A program made the position numbers and the translations under genes. Below, piece by piece: positions 16,752-25,342 of a DNA stretch of 64,000 nucleotides (positions within the stretch are counted from its first letter, which is position 1; each line of letters starts with the position of its first letter). The notes under the pieces are model-generated. The model had not been told where the DNA came from. It did not search any database and saw only the letters and a program-made list of their open reading frames with translations. The stretch is from positions 186,001 through 250,000 of the forward strand of contig NZ_CP017563.2 of assembly GCF_001865575.2 (NCBI RefSeq), given 5' to 3'. The stretch comes from Paraburkholderia sprentiae WSM5005 (lineage in GTDB: Bacteria; Pseudomonadota; Gammaproteobacteria; Burkholderiales; Burkholderiaceae).

Positions 16752-17708
16752 TTACGCCGTGACGTGCAGCAGCGCGTCGTGCCAGTCCTGCGCGAAGCGT
16801 TCGATATGAAAACGTTCCAACGCGGTGCGCCGTGCGCCTGCGCCGAGCCGCAGCGCTTCGCCGGGGTCGCGCAGCAGCCCGAGCATTGCGTCGACGAGCG
16901 CGTCCACGTCGGTATGCACGAAGCCGTTTTCGCCGTTGCGGATCACGGTGGCGAGCTCGGTGGTCGCAAGACCGACGATCGGCATGCCGATCGTCATCGC
17001 CTCGACGATCGCGAGGCCGAGGCTGGTCCAGCGGATCGGATTGAAAAAGAAGCGATAGCGCGCGCTGAACGCGGCAAGATCGAGATTGCCGATTTCGCCG
17101 ATCCCGTCCAGCCGCTGCGCGTCCATGCCGACGAGATCGAGCGGCACACGCGTGCGGGTTTCGCTGAAGACGTCCGCGCCGAGCCGCCGGCCGCGTTGCG
17201 CGAGATGATTGACGACCACGATGCCGCGCTCCAGCTCGCCGGTATAGCGCACGCCGTCCGGCACCACGACGCCGTGTTCGATCACGCGCGTCGGCGTGAC
17301 GCCGCTGTCCCACATCAGGCGGTTGAAGTGCGTGACGTGAACCAGCAGCGTGCCGGGATCATCAACCCAATGCCATTGCTCGAACGGGTTCTCCTGCGGC
17401 GGATCGTGCTCGACGTAGACGCGCGGCAGACGCTGCTGCGCGGCGCTCAGCACGTGCTCGCGGTCGTATTCCCAGTGCGTGCGATGCTGGTACAGCACCA
17501 CGTCGAATTCATGATTGGCGACGTCTTCGAGCGCGATCTCGTGCACGTTGTCGCCCCACGGCAATACGCCGACCTTGCCGGCATAACCGGGCGGATGACC
17601 GGGCTTCGTCACCAGATAGAAATCGTGCGGCGTCTGGCTCAGGTAGTACATGTAGTTGCCGTGCACGTGCCAGGTCAGCACGCGCAGCCGGCGGCAATTA
17701 CGCAACAT
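16752..17708 (-). CDS. Glycosyltransferase, GT-B fold (family 1/4 type)
   Basis: The 318-residue protein has the GT-B arrangement, with a C-terminal donor-binding domain carrying [20 protein letters not shown] and NGENGFVH (about residues 230-265). The N-terminal part is short and begins [20 protein letters not shown]. No signal peptide or membrane helix is present, so it acts at the cytoplasmic face. The start overlaps the 3' end of the upstream GT9 gene by 11 bases. Acceptor and donor cannot be read from sequence, though the adjacent uxs gene makes UDP-xylose a candidate donor. Confidence 0.85.
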   Translation of the reverse strand: MLRNCRRLRVLTWHVHGNYMYYLSQTPHDFYLVTKPGHPPGYAGKVGVLPWGDNVHEIALEDVANHEFDVVLYQHRTHWEYDREHVLSAAQQRLPRVYVEHDPPQENPFEQWHWVDDPGTLLVHVTHFNRLMWDSGVTPTRVIEHGVVVPDGVRYTGELERGIVVVNHLAQRGRRLGADVFSETRTRVPLDLVGMDAQRLDGIGEIGNLDLAAFSARYRFFFNPIRWTSLGLAIVEAMTIGMPIVGLATTELATVIRNGENGFVHTDVDALVDAMLGLLRDPGEALRLGAGARRTALERFHIERFAQDWHDALLHVTA

Positions 17709-18837
17709 GGTGCAGACCCTCGAAAGACAGCGATACGGTTCCCTCATGCAGGCTGCCGGGCGCGCCCGGCTGTGCGCCGGGGGTGCGCGCCAGCTGCCCG
17801 CGGGCGGTCTCGACGACCTCGTCGACGCCGACGTTCAGCGCGCACGGATGGCCGTATGGGCAGTCGCGGAACATGCACGGCCGGCACGCCGGATAGTCCG
17901 CCAGCACGCGATGCCGCGCATGATCGAGCGGCGCCCAGCGGCGGGTGTCGCTGCCGCATGCGACCACGACCGACGCGGTCGCCACCGCGGCGGCGATGTG
18001 CGAGATGCCGGTGTCGTTGCAAACTACGAGTCGCGCGTGCGCTACCAGCGCCGCGAGCCCGCCGAGCGAGGTCGCGCCCGCCAGATGCAACGCGGGTGCG
18101 CTCATCGCGCCGAGCACCGCGCAGGTCAGCGGCGCTTCGGCGGCCGTGCCGGTGATCGCGATCTGCCAGCCGTCGGCGGCAAGGCGGTCAGCGACGGCCG
18201 CGAAGCGTTCGGCGGGCCAGCGGCGCGACGGCAATTGCGAGCCGGGGTGAAGCAGCACGAGCCGCGCCTCTTCGATGCCGTGAGATGCGCGCAGCGCGCT
18301 GTACTCGTCGAGGTCCGGCGCGGTGAGCGGGAAGCTCAGACGCCGGTCATGCGCCGCTGCGCCGAGCGCGCTCATCAGTGCCAGATAGCGCTCGGGTTCG
18401 GGCAGCGCGTCGGGCCAATCGATGAAGCAGCCTTCGCGCGGCGCCTCGTGCGGCTGCACGAAGCCGGCATCGGCCCGCGCGCCGAGGTCGTGCAACAGAT
18501 CGTTGGCGATGCCACCGCTGCCATGCAGCTGGATCGCCAGATCGAAACGCCGCTTGCGCATCTGCGCAAAAAACGCGGGCAAGCCGTCGTTCGATTCGGG
18601 CTGCTCGGGAAAACCCACGGCGCCAGGAAACACGATCAGCTCGTCGACGAGCGTCGCATAGCGGGCGACGAACGTGCGTGCCCACGGCAGTCCGATCAGC
18701 GCGATATGCGCCTGCGGCGCGGCCGCGCGCAGCGCGCGCAGCGCGGGCACCGCGCACAACATGTCGCCGAGCTGCAGCGCGCGAAACACGACGATACGGC
18801 GCGGCGCGAGCGCCGCCAGCAGCGAGGGTACGGTCAT
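17698..18837 (-). CDS. Glycosyltransferase family 9 (heptosyltransferase-like)
   Basis: The 379-residue protein starts with the GT9 pattern IVVFRALQLGDMLCAVPALR (about residues 16-35), has LVLLHPGSQLPSRRWP in the middle and the donor-site region CNDTGISHIAAAV near residue 290. A cysteine-rich C-terminal block (CRPCMFRDCPYGHPC) follows, as in many of this family. GT9 enzymes usually move ADP-heptose onto lipopolysaccharide or related glycans. The ATG at 18837 overlaps the GT2 stop in ATGA, so the genes are coupled. A second GT9 lies at 21687-22949. Confidence 0.9.
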   Translation of the reverse strand: MTVPSLLAALAPRRIVVFRALQLGDMLCAVPALRALRAAAPQAHIALIGLPWARTFVARYATLVDELIVFPGAVGFPEQPESNDGLPAFFAQMRKRRFDLAIQLHGSGGIANDLLHDLGARADAGFVQPHEAPREGCFIDWPDALPEPERYLALMSALGAAAHDRRLSFPLTAPDLDEYSALRASHGIEEARLVLLHPGSQLPSRRWPAERFAAVADRLAADGWQIAITGTAAEAPLTCAVLGAMSAPALHLAGATSLGGLAALVAHARLVVCNDTGISHIAAAVATASVVVACGSDTRRWAPLDHARHRVLADYPACRPCMFRDCPYGHPCALNVGVDEVVETARGQLARTPGAQPGAPGSLHEGTVSLSFEGLHHVA

Positions 18838-19922
18838 GGAAAGAACACCTTGAAACGGATGGCGCCATAGAGCCGCCAGTAGATCGACAGGAACGGAATC
18901 GGGATCGATGTCCACATCATTTCCGCGACGTGGCGCCAGCCGTGGTTGCGCCCCCGCAGGCGCTGCGCGCAGAAATAGCCGGTCAAGCCGCACCATGCGA
19001 TCAGACCCGCGCCCGCGAGCGTGGCCTGACCCGCGAGCGCACCGCCCAACGCGAGCAATGCGGCGGCGAGAATCGCGTAGTACAGCAGCGGCGGCCGCGA
19101 GCGAATCCGGGTTCGAAACAGCTCGGGATGCTTGCGATAGAGCAGCGCATCGAACTGGCTTTTTTTCTGCTGCGCGATGCTGACGCCCCAGCGCGCGGGC
19201 CGCACCGGATGCACGACCACCGCGTCGCGCGCGCGCACGATCTGGCCGCCCGCGGTCAGCAGCGTGAACTGCAGGTCCGAATCCTCGCGCCATGCCGACG
19301 TGAAACGTTCGTCGAAGCCGCCGGTCGCGACGAGCGCCGTGCGCGTGACGAATACGTTCGCGGTCGCGAATTCGGCGCGCGCGAGGCCGCTCGTGTCCGC
19401 TTCGTAGTCGGTCGGCAGATCGGGCAGCTCAGGCAGCGGCACGACGATCCTGCCGGCGGCAGCGCAGGCGCCGTTCGCAACTGCCGCGACGCCTGCCGTG
19501 AGCCAATGCCGGTCGGGCAGCGTGTCGTCGTCGGTGAAGGCGATCAGCGGCGCGCGCGCAAACTGCCAGCCCGCGTTGCGCGCGCCGGCCGGACCTTGGG
19601 TGCGCGTGACCGGCAGGTAGTGCACCTCCAGTCCGCGTGGCGCCTGCTCGCGCGCGAATCGTTCGACGCAGGCGCGCGTGGCGTCGTCGGGACCGTCGTC
19701 GCAGACCACGATCTCGTAACGGTGCGGCGCGAACTGCTGCGCGCACAGCGCGGCGAGGCAGTTCGCGAGCATCGCGGGACGGCGGTAGGTGGGCACCACC
19801 ACCGACACGTCCGGCCGCGACGGCGTGCGCAGCGTGCGGCCGGTTTCTTCGGCATCCTCGCTGCTGCGGCGCGCGGCCACGCCGCCATGCAATGGCGCCG
19901 GACACATGACCGACGCGTTCAT
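18834..19922 (-). CDS. Glycosyltransferase family 2 with membrane tail
   Basis: The 362-residue enzyme has a GT-A domain (VSVVVPTYRRPAMLANCL, then FTDDDTLPD as the metal-binding DxD region) to about residue 250, and two hydrophobic segments near the C-terminus (LLYYAILAAALLALGGALAG and ATLAGAGLIAWCGLTGYF) that should anchor it in the inner membrane. The ATG at 19922 overlaps the stop of the carbamoyltransferase gene (ATGA), and its own stop overlaps the GT9 start. The sugar is unknown. Confidence 0.9.
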   Translation of the reverse strand: MNASVMCPAPLHGGVAARRSSEDAEETGRTLRTPSRPDVSVVVPTYRRPAMLANCLAALCAQQFAPHRYEIVVCDDGPDDATRACVERFAREQAPRGLEVHYLPVTRTQGPAGARNAGWQFARAPLIAFTDDDTLPDRHWLTAGVAAVANGACAAAGRIVVPLPELPDLPTDYEADTSGLARAEFATANVFVTRTALVATGGFDERFTSAWREDSDLQFTLLTAGGQIVRARDAVVVHPVRPARWGVSIAQQKKSQFDALLYRKHPELFRTRIRSRPPLLYYAILAAALLALGGALAGQATLAGAGLIAWCGLTGYFCAQRLRGRNHGWRHVAEMMWTSIPIPFLSIYWRLYGAIRFKVFFP

Positions 19923-21664
19923 GCGCCGCCCCCCGCCTTGTCGACGAGGAACGGGCCGATCACGAGCGCATCGAGCGGCGAAGTCCAGAACGACTCGACC
20001 GCGTCGCGAGGCGAATTCACCATCGGCTCGCCGCGCGTGTTGAACGACGTATTGACGAGGATCGGCACGCCCGTGCGCTGCTTGAACGCGGCCAGCAGGT
20101 CGTAGTACAGCGCATGCTGCGCGCGGTTGATGGTCTGCACGCGCGCCGTGCCATCGACGTGGCGCACGGCCGGAATACGCGCGGCCTTGTCGGCGCGCAC
20201 GTCGAACACGAACAGCATGAACGGCGCGGTTTGGCCGTTCACGAACCATTCGTCCGCTTCCTCTTCCATCACGACCGGCGCGACCGGGCGGAAGTCCTCG
20301 CGATCCTTGATCTCGTTGAGCTTCGCCTGCATCCGCGGATCGACCGGCGACGCGAGAATCGAGCGCGCACCGAGCGCGCGCGGCCCGAATTCGGTGCGGC
20401 CCTGAAACCAGCCGATCACCTTGCCTTGCGCGAGCAGATCGGCGCTCTCGCCGGCGATGTCGTCGAGGCGCCGGTACGGCACTTTCGACCAGCGCAGAAA
20501 CTGCTCGATTTCCGCTTCGCTGTATTCGGGCCCGAGATACGCGTGATCCATCTTCCAGTGACGCTCGCGCTCGCCGCGCGCGGCACGCTCGCGATAGTCG
20601 GTCCACAGTGCCGCGCCAAGCGCGGTGCCGGCGTCGCCGGCCGCCGGTTGCACCCACACTTCGCTGAACGGCCCCACGTCGCGCACCTTCGAGTTCATCA
20701 CGCAGTTCAGCGCGACGCCGCCGGCCATGCACAGCCGGCTCAAGCCGGTCTGCCGATGCAGCCAGTGCGCGAGTTCCAGAACGGTTTCCTCGAGCACGCG
20801 CTGCAACGAATGAGCGATGTCGAAGTGGCGCTGTTCGAGCGGGCCGCCGCGTTCGCGCGCGTGACCGAAGCGCTCGGTCAGACGCGGCGCCTCGACGGTA
20901 TAGCTGCCGTCCTGCCGGTAGCGGACGATCTCGCGGAATACGTCGACGTAGGCCGGCTTGCCGAACGACGCGAGCGCCATCACCTTGTACTCGTCCGATG
21001 AGTGCAGGAAGCCGAGCCAGTCGGTCACCGCTTCATAAAGCAGCCCGAGCGAGTGCGGCAGCTCGACCTGCTTCAGACGCTTGTACTCGCCCCCGACGAA
21101 CTGCCCCATGCTGGTCGTTACGCCCTCGCCGCGGCCGTCCATCGTCAGCACGGCGGTGTCGTCGAACGGCGCGGCGAGAAACGCGCTCGCCTCGTGCGCG
21201 AGATGGTGCTCGACGAAGTGCCATGCGAAGCCATGTTCGCGGTCCACGCGCTGGAAGCGCTTGCGCAGATGATGCGGCGCACCGTCGAGCAGTTGGCCCT
21301 TTGCGTTGGCGATATAGCTCAAAAAGAGCGGGTCCCACGGCGACGCGGACGGATTGTCCGGGCGCGTGGCGGCCGGATCGAACGGCAGCTCGATCGTCGC
21401 GCCGGGCTTCTTCGGCATGCCGCCGAACAGCGTGGGGTCGTAAGAGTAAGCGACGTGATCGATCTCCGCGAGCGTGATGCCGGCGGCGCTCAGGCAGTAG
21501 TCGATCGCATCGAACGGGAGTTGCCAGGTCGAGAACGGCACCGGGCGTTTCGCGTGCTTGACGTGCGTGAAGCGTTCGTCTTCGGCGGCGGCGAGCACTA
21601 CGCCATCGCGCAGCAGCGCGGCCGCGCTGTCGTGATAGACCGCATTGATTCCGAGTGTGTACAT
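19919..21664 (-). CDS. Carbamoyltransferase (NodU/CmcH/TobZ family)
   Basis: This 581-residue enzyme adds a carbamoyl group, usually from carbamoyl phosphate via an adenylate, to a sugar hydroxyl. The N-terminal Kae1-like domain holds the metal-binding HHLAHEAS at residues 153-160 and TMDGRGEG; the C-terminal YrdC-like domain has TEFGPRALGARSILASP. The length matches NodU and TobZ. The start at 21664 (MYTLGINAVYHDSAA) matches the family N-terminus. Its place inside a glycosyltransferase operon shows that the glycan is carbamoylated. Nothing else here looks like nodulation genes. Confidence 0.93.
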   Translation of the reverse strand: MYTLGINAVYHDSAAALLRDGVVLAAAEDERFTHVKHAKRPVPFSTWQLPFDAIDYCLSAAGITLAEIDHVAYSYDPTLFGGMPKKPGATIELPFDPAATRPDNPSASPWDPLFLSYIANAKGQLLDGAPHHLRKRFQRVDREHGFAWHFVEHHLAHEASAFLAAPFDDTAVLTMDGRGEGVTTSMGQFVGGEYKRLKQVELPHSLGLLYEAVTDWLGFLHSSDEYKVMALASFGKPAYVDVFREIVRYRQDGSYTVEAPRLTERFGHARERGGPLEQRHFDIAHSLQRVLEETVLELAHWLHRQTGLSRLCMAGGVALNCVMNSKVRDVGPFSEVWVQPAAGDAGTALGAALWTDYRERAARGERERHWKMDHAYLGPEYSEAEIEQFLRWSKVPYRRLDDIAGESADLLAQGKVIGWFQGRTEFGPRALGARSILASPVDPRMQAKLNEIKDREDFRPVAPVVMEEEADEWFVNGQTAPFMLFVFDVRADKAARIPAVRHVDGTARVQTINRAQHALYYDLLAAFKQRTGVPILVNTSFNTRGEPMVNSPRDAVESFWTSPLDALVIGPFLVDKAGGGA

Positions 21665-21686
21665 AGCGTTCGCAATGAGTGTGGGT

Positions 21687-22949
21687 TCAGGGGACCGTTG
21701 GCTGATCCGCCAGCGACGGCGTGCTGGTGCTATCGGCGCGACCGGCGCACACCGGTCGCGAGCCGGCGCGTTCGGACCCGCCACGACGCGGCGTGTGCGC
21801 ATGCGCGCTCCGCAATTCGAGTGCCGCCTGCACGACCTCGTCGGTCGGAACGCCGAGCAAACAGGCGTGATGCCCGTGCGGACACACGCTGCGATAGCAC
21901 CAGCGACATTCGACGTCGCGAAACAGCACGCGTTGCGGTGTTTGCCACGGCGTGTGCTGCGGATTGGTCAGCGCGTAAAGATCGACCACCGGCGTGCCGA
22001 GCGCGGATGCGACATGCACCGGGCCGCTGTTGTTGGAGACGAGCACGCTCGCGCGTTCGAGCAGCGCGGCAAGCTCGGCGAGCGTCAGCGCACCGCTCAG
22101 GTCGTAGAGCTGCGCGCGCCTGTCGGGCGCGGCCGCGCGCATCACGGTGTCGACTAGCGCCCGCTCGCTGGCGCTGCCGGTCACGAGCACCGGGGCGCCG
22201 GTTTCGCGCGCGAGCCGTGCCGCGATCTCGCCGAAGCGCTCGGGCGGATAGCGGCGCGACGCGGCGGTCGCGCCAGGATGCAGCACGATGCACTCGGCGT
22301 GGCGGGAGATGCCGAGCGCCCTGAGTTTCGCGTCGAGCGACTGGCGAGCGGCGGGCGGCACGCGAAAGCGCATGCCGGTGTCGCTCGTCTGCGCGCCGAC
22401 GTGACGCACCAGATCGAGCTGGCGTTGCACCTCGTGCCGGGTGCGCTGCTGCGGCTCCGGTTCGCGCAGCCAGTCGGTCAACAGCGCGTACGGATTTTCG
22501 CGGCAATGGGCGAGGCGGCGGGGAATCCCCGCGAGGTAGCACAGCATCGCGGCCGGCAACGGGCTCTGGCTGTAGACGGTGAAAATCACTGCAGCGTCGA
22601 AGCCGCCGCGCCGCAGCCGCGCCTGCATGCGGTGATCGTCGAGCAGATCACGCGTCGCGTTCGACGCTTGTGCGACCCACGGCGCGTCGTATTCGATCAC
22701 GGCGTCGACGTCGTCGAGAAACGGTGCGAGCGCGACGCCGCTGCCCGACGCGAGCAGCGTCAGGTGGCGATCCTCGGCGGATTCGCGCAGCGCGTGCAGC
22801 GCGGGCGTCGTCATCAGCACGTCGCCGAGATTGTCGAGGCGCACGCACAAAATCCTTTTGACGTCGTCGCCCCAGCACACTGACGGCGACGTCTCGGGCA
22901 CGCCCGCATGAGCCAGCCTGGGCGGGGCAAGTGGCAGTGGCGCGTTCAC
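21687..22949 (-). CDS. Glycosyltransferase family 9 (heptosyltransferase-like)
   Basis: The 420-residue protein has RILCVRLDNLGDVLMTTPAL near residue 31, IVLHPGATAASRRYPPERF, the SNNSGPVHVASALGTPVVDL donor-site block and a cysteine-rich end (CRWCYRSVCPHGHHAC). It is a paralogue of the other GT9 in the cluster. The GTG at 22949 overlaps the stop of the phosphatase gene (GTGA), favouring this start. A disordered C-terminal extension rich in Arg, Ser and Pro follows residue 375. Probably an ADP-heptose-dependent transferase. Confidence 0.88.
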   Translation of the reverse strand: MNAPLPLAPPRLAHAGVPETSPSVCWGDDVKRILCVRLDNLGDVLMTTPALHALRESAEDRHLTLLASGSGVALAPFLDDVDAVIEYDAPWVAQASNATRDLLDDHRMQARLRRGGFDAAVIFTVYSQSPLPAAMLCYLAGIPRRLAHCRENPYALLTDWLREPEPQQRTRHEVQRQLDLVRHVGAQTSDTGMRFRVPPAARQSLDAKLRALGISRHAECIVLHPGATAASRRYPPERFGEIAARLARETGAPVLVTGSASERALVDTVMRAAAPDRRAQLYDLSGALTLAELAALLERASVLVSNNSGPVHVASALGTPVVDLYALTNPQHTPWQTPQRVLFRDVECRWCYRSVCPHGHHACLLGVPTDEVVQAALELRSAHAHTPRRGGSERAGSRPVCAGRADSTSTPSLADQPTVP

Positions 22950-23548
22950 CGCAGCGCCTCCTTGCGGCGCACCGCGGCGCCCCGTGACAGGCCGTGCAGC
23001 ACGACGAGCTGCGCGGCCTCGTGCAGACCGGCGGCGCGCAGGCCGGGTGTGCGCTGCGGGCTCATGCGCCATTCGGTTTCGTGGCCGTTGTCCAGCAGGA
23101 TCGTGCGACAGCCGGCGCGATTGCCCGCTTCGACGTCGTCGAGAATGTCGCCGATGAACCAGCTGTTGCCGAGCTCGAGTCGGTGCTCCTCGGCCGCGCG
23201 CAACAGCATGCCAGGCGCGGGCTTGCGGCAGTCACAGACGATCGCGTAACGCGCGACGCTGCCCTCGGGATGATGCGGGCACCAGTACGCGCCGGCGAGC
23301 GTGGCGCCGCACTCGGCGAACATCTGCCGCAGCCGGCGTTCGACGTCGAACAGCGCGCTGTGTTCGAACTTGCCGAGCGCGACGCCGGATTGATTGCTGA
23401 TGACGAACAGCGGGTACGGATAGGCGGCGAGCAGCGCGAGCGCCTCGCGCGCGCCCGGCGCGAAACGCATGAACGCGGGATCGGCGTTGTACGGCACGTC
23501 TTCGAGCAGCGTGCCGTCCTTGTCGATGAACACAGCGGGTAGCGTCAT
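22946..23548 (-). CDS. HAD-IIIA phosphatase (GmhB/HisB-like)
   Basis: The 200-residue enzyme has HAD motif I FIDKDGTLLED at residues 7-17, motif II ISNQSG near 50, a zinc-site-like CPHHPEG...CDCRKPAPGML segment (about residues 89-113) and motif IV GDILDDVEAG. This layout matches D,D-heptose 1,7-bisphosphate phosphatase (GmhB). With two GT9 genes in the same operon it may supply a heptose donor. HisB-type histidinol phosphatases look alike, so the substrate is inferred from context. Confidence 0.85.
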   Translation of the reverse strand: MTLPAVFIDKDGTLLEDVPYNADPAFMRFAPGAREALALLAAYPYPLFVISNQSGVALGKFEHSALFDVERRLRQMFAECGATLAGAYWCPHHPEGSVARYAIVCDCRKPAPGMLLRAAEEHRLELGNSWFIGDILDDVEAGNRAGCRTILLDNGHETEWRMSPQRTPGLRAAGLHEAAQLVVLHGLSRGAAVRRKEALR

Positions 23549-23653
23549 GATGGTTCGTGGTATGCGCGAGCTTCGGTCAAGAGTCGGAAAAGGCGCGCCG
23601 CAGCCGCTGGACCGGCCGCGACGCGTTCCAGAGGCGCGCGCCGCGCGCAGTCG

Positions 23654-24961
23654 TCAACGGAACGATGCTCCGGCTGCTGCTCGCAGCGGTGCCTGCGCCG
23701 GTTCGGAGGTGGCATCGAGCGAGGTTTTGGCCGGTGCGAGCCTTGCCGCCCGCGCGTAGATTTGCGCGAGCGCTTCACTGACGCCGCGCCAGGTAAAGCC
23801 GGTCCGCGCGCGATCGAGGCCCGCTTCGCCCATCCGGCGCGCGAGCGCGGGGTCGCGCCGCAAGCGGTCGAGACGCGCGGCGAGCGCGTGCGGATCGCGC
23901 GGCGGCACGAGAAAGCCGGTCACGCCGTCGACGACCGAATAGCGGATGCCGCCCACGTCGGCGCCGATCACCGGCGTCGCGCAGGCCATTGCCTCGATCG
24001 GCGTGATGCCGAACGGCTCGTACCACGGCGTCGTCACGAACACGTCGGCGCCGCTGTAGAAGTAGCGCAGTCGCGCGCGGCCGCGCCGGCCGACGAAGCT
24101 TGTCTGCTCCGCGACGCCGCATTCGCGTGCGATCTCGCGCAAGCGCGCGATCTCCGGCGTGGCGATTTCGTTGGGCGCGTCGGAATTGCCGCCGACCACG
24201 TACAGCCGCGCCGCCGCATCGAAGGTGTGCTTCAGCACGCCGACGCCGCGCACTACGTTGTCGATGCCTTTGCGCTGTACGAGCCGGCCTAGCTGGAGCA
24301 CGATGAAGTCGTCCTGACGCCAGCCGAGCGCGTCGCGCGCGACCGCACGCTCGATGGGCCTGAACTCCTCGGCATCGAAACCGCACGGCACGATCTCGAT
24401 GCGCGCCCGATCCGCGCGATAGTGTTCGAGCAGATCGGCTTCGTCCTGCGGACATTCGGCGACGACCACGTCCGAGCATGCGACCAGTTCGTCTTCGATC
24501 GCGAAGCGCTCGTCGGGAAAACCATCGTTCGCTCCCTGATGGATACGCCGCACGCGGCCGAGAGCGTGGAACGTCGTGACGAGCGGGATGCCGAGCGCCG
24601 CCTTCACTTGCAGCGCGGCGCGGCCCGACATGAAGAAATTCGCGTGCATCACGTCATAGGGCTGCGGTTCGCGGCGAAAGAACGCGATCAGAAACGCGGC
24701 GAACTCGTCCATGAAGGGCAGCAGCTGCTCCTTCGGCAATTGCCGCGGCGGTCCCGCGGGCACATGAATCACGCGCGCGCCGTCCATCTCGACGCGCTCA
24801 GGCAGCAGTGCGCGATCGCGGCGTGTGAACACGTCGACCTGGTGGCCCATTTCCACCAGCTGGCGCGCGACGTTCGCGACGTAGATGTTCTGCCCGCCGC
24901 TGTCGACGCCACCGGCGACAGCAAGTGGCGACGCGTGTTCACTGATAAGAGCGATCTTCAT
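23654..24961 (-). CDS. Glycosyltransferase family 4 (sucrose-phosphate-synthase-like)
   Basis: This 435-residue GT-B enzyme begins MKIALISEHASPLAVAGG with the GGVDSGGQNIYVANVA block (about residues 18-33), then FHALG, LGRLVQRKGI and the C-terminal EPFGITPIEAMACATPVIG. The N-terminal GGxxxGGQNVYV-type block is shared with MshA and sucrose-phosphate synthases. AAGGAG five bases before the ATG at 24961 fixes the start. It is the first gene of the glycan cluster, and its promoter must lie in the following 381-base gap. Confidence 0.9.
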   Translation of the reverse strand: MKIALISEHASPLAVAGGVDSGGQNIYVANVARQLVEMGHQVDVFTRRDRALLPERVEMDGARVIHVPAGPPRQLPKEQLLPFMDEFAAFLIAFFRREPQPYDVMHANFFMSGRAALQVKAALGIPLVTTFHALGRVRRIHQGANDGFPDERFAIEDELVACSDVVVAECPQDEADLLEHYRADRARIEIVPCGFDAEEFRPIERAVARDALGWRQDDFIVLQLGRLVQRKGIDNVVRGVGVLKHTFDAAARLYVVGGNSDAPNEIATPEIARLREIARECGVAEQTSFVGRRGRARLRYFYSGADVFVTTPWYEPFGITPIEAMACATPVIGADVGGIRYSVVDGVTGFLVPPRDPHALAARLDRLRRDPALARRMGEAGLDRARTGFTWRGVSEALAQIYARAARLAPAKTSLDATSEPAQAPLRAAAGASFR

Positions 24962-25342
24962 TGGCACTCCTTCCTGAGATGCGCGGTTATTGATATTGAG
25001 GTTCGTATCGGGCGCACAGCATGCGGTGTGCCATTCGCATCCCGCGGTGTGAATAAACGACGCAAACGTTGGGCGAGACGGACGAAGCGCTGTGGCGTGC
25101 CCTTTTTCTTGCCGAGCGGGAGGCGCTGTGGCGTTCCCTGTTTCTACACGCGGTCATGTAACTTCGAACCACTCGCGACGCATCGGGACTAGGATGGGCG
25201 GATGACGGCGCGCGGTTAATGAGTAAGGGATTCGCGCAAAAGGGCTGTATCGAGGGGCTTTTTTGCTCGCGCTTGGGCGCGCTGCTTGCTCGCTGCCGCA
25301 TTCGTGTGACATTTTTCCGGCCGCGTCGCGACCCAGGATCTC
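24962..25342. other. Divergent intergenic region
   Basis: This 381-base region separates the glycan cluster from the ABC-receiver fusion gene and should hold both promoters. It contains two imperfect 25-base direct repeats beginning GCGCTGTGGCG (25087-25111 and 25123-25147, 21 of 25 identical, 36-base period). It also has a GCAAAAG...CTTTTTTGC element near 25235-25270 that resembles a weak terminator or leader hairpin. No gene is convincing. Confidence 0.55.
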
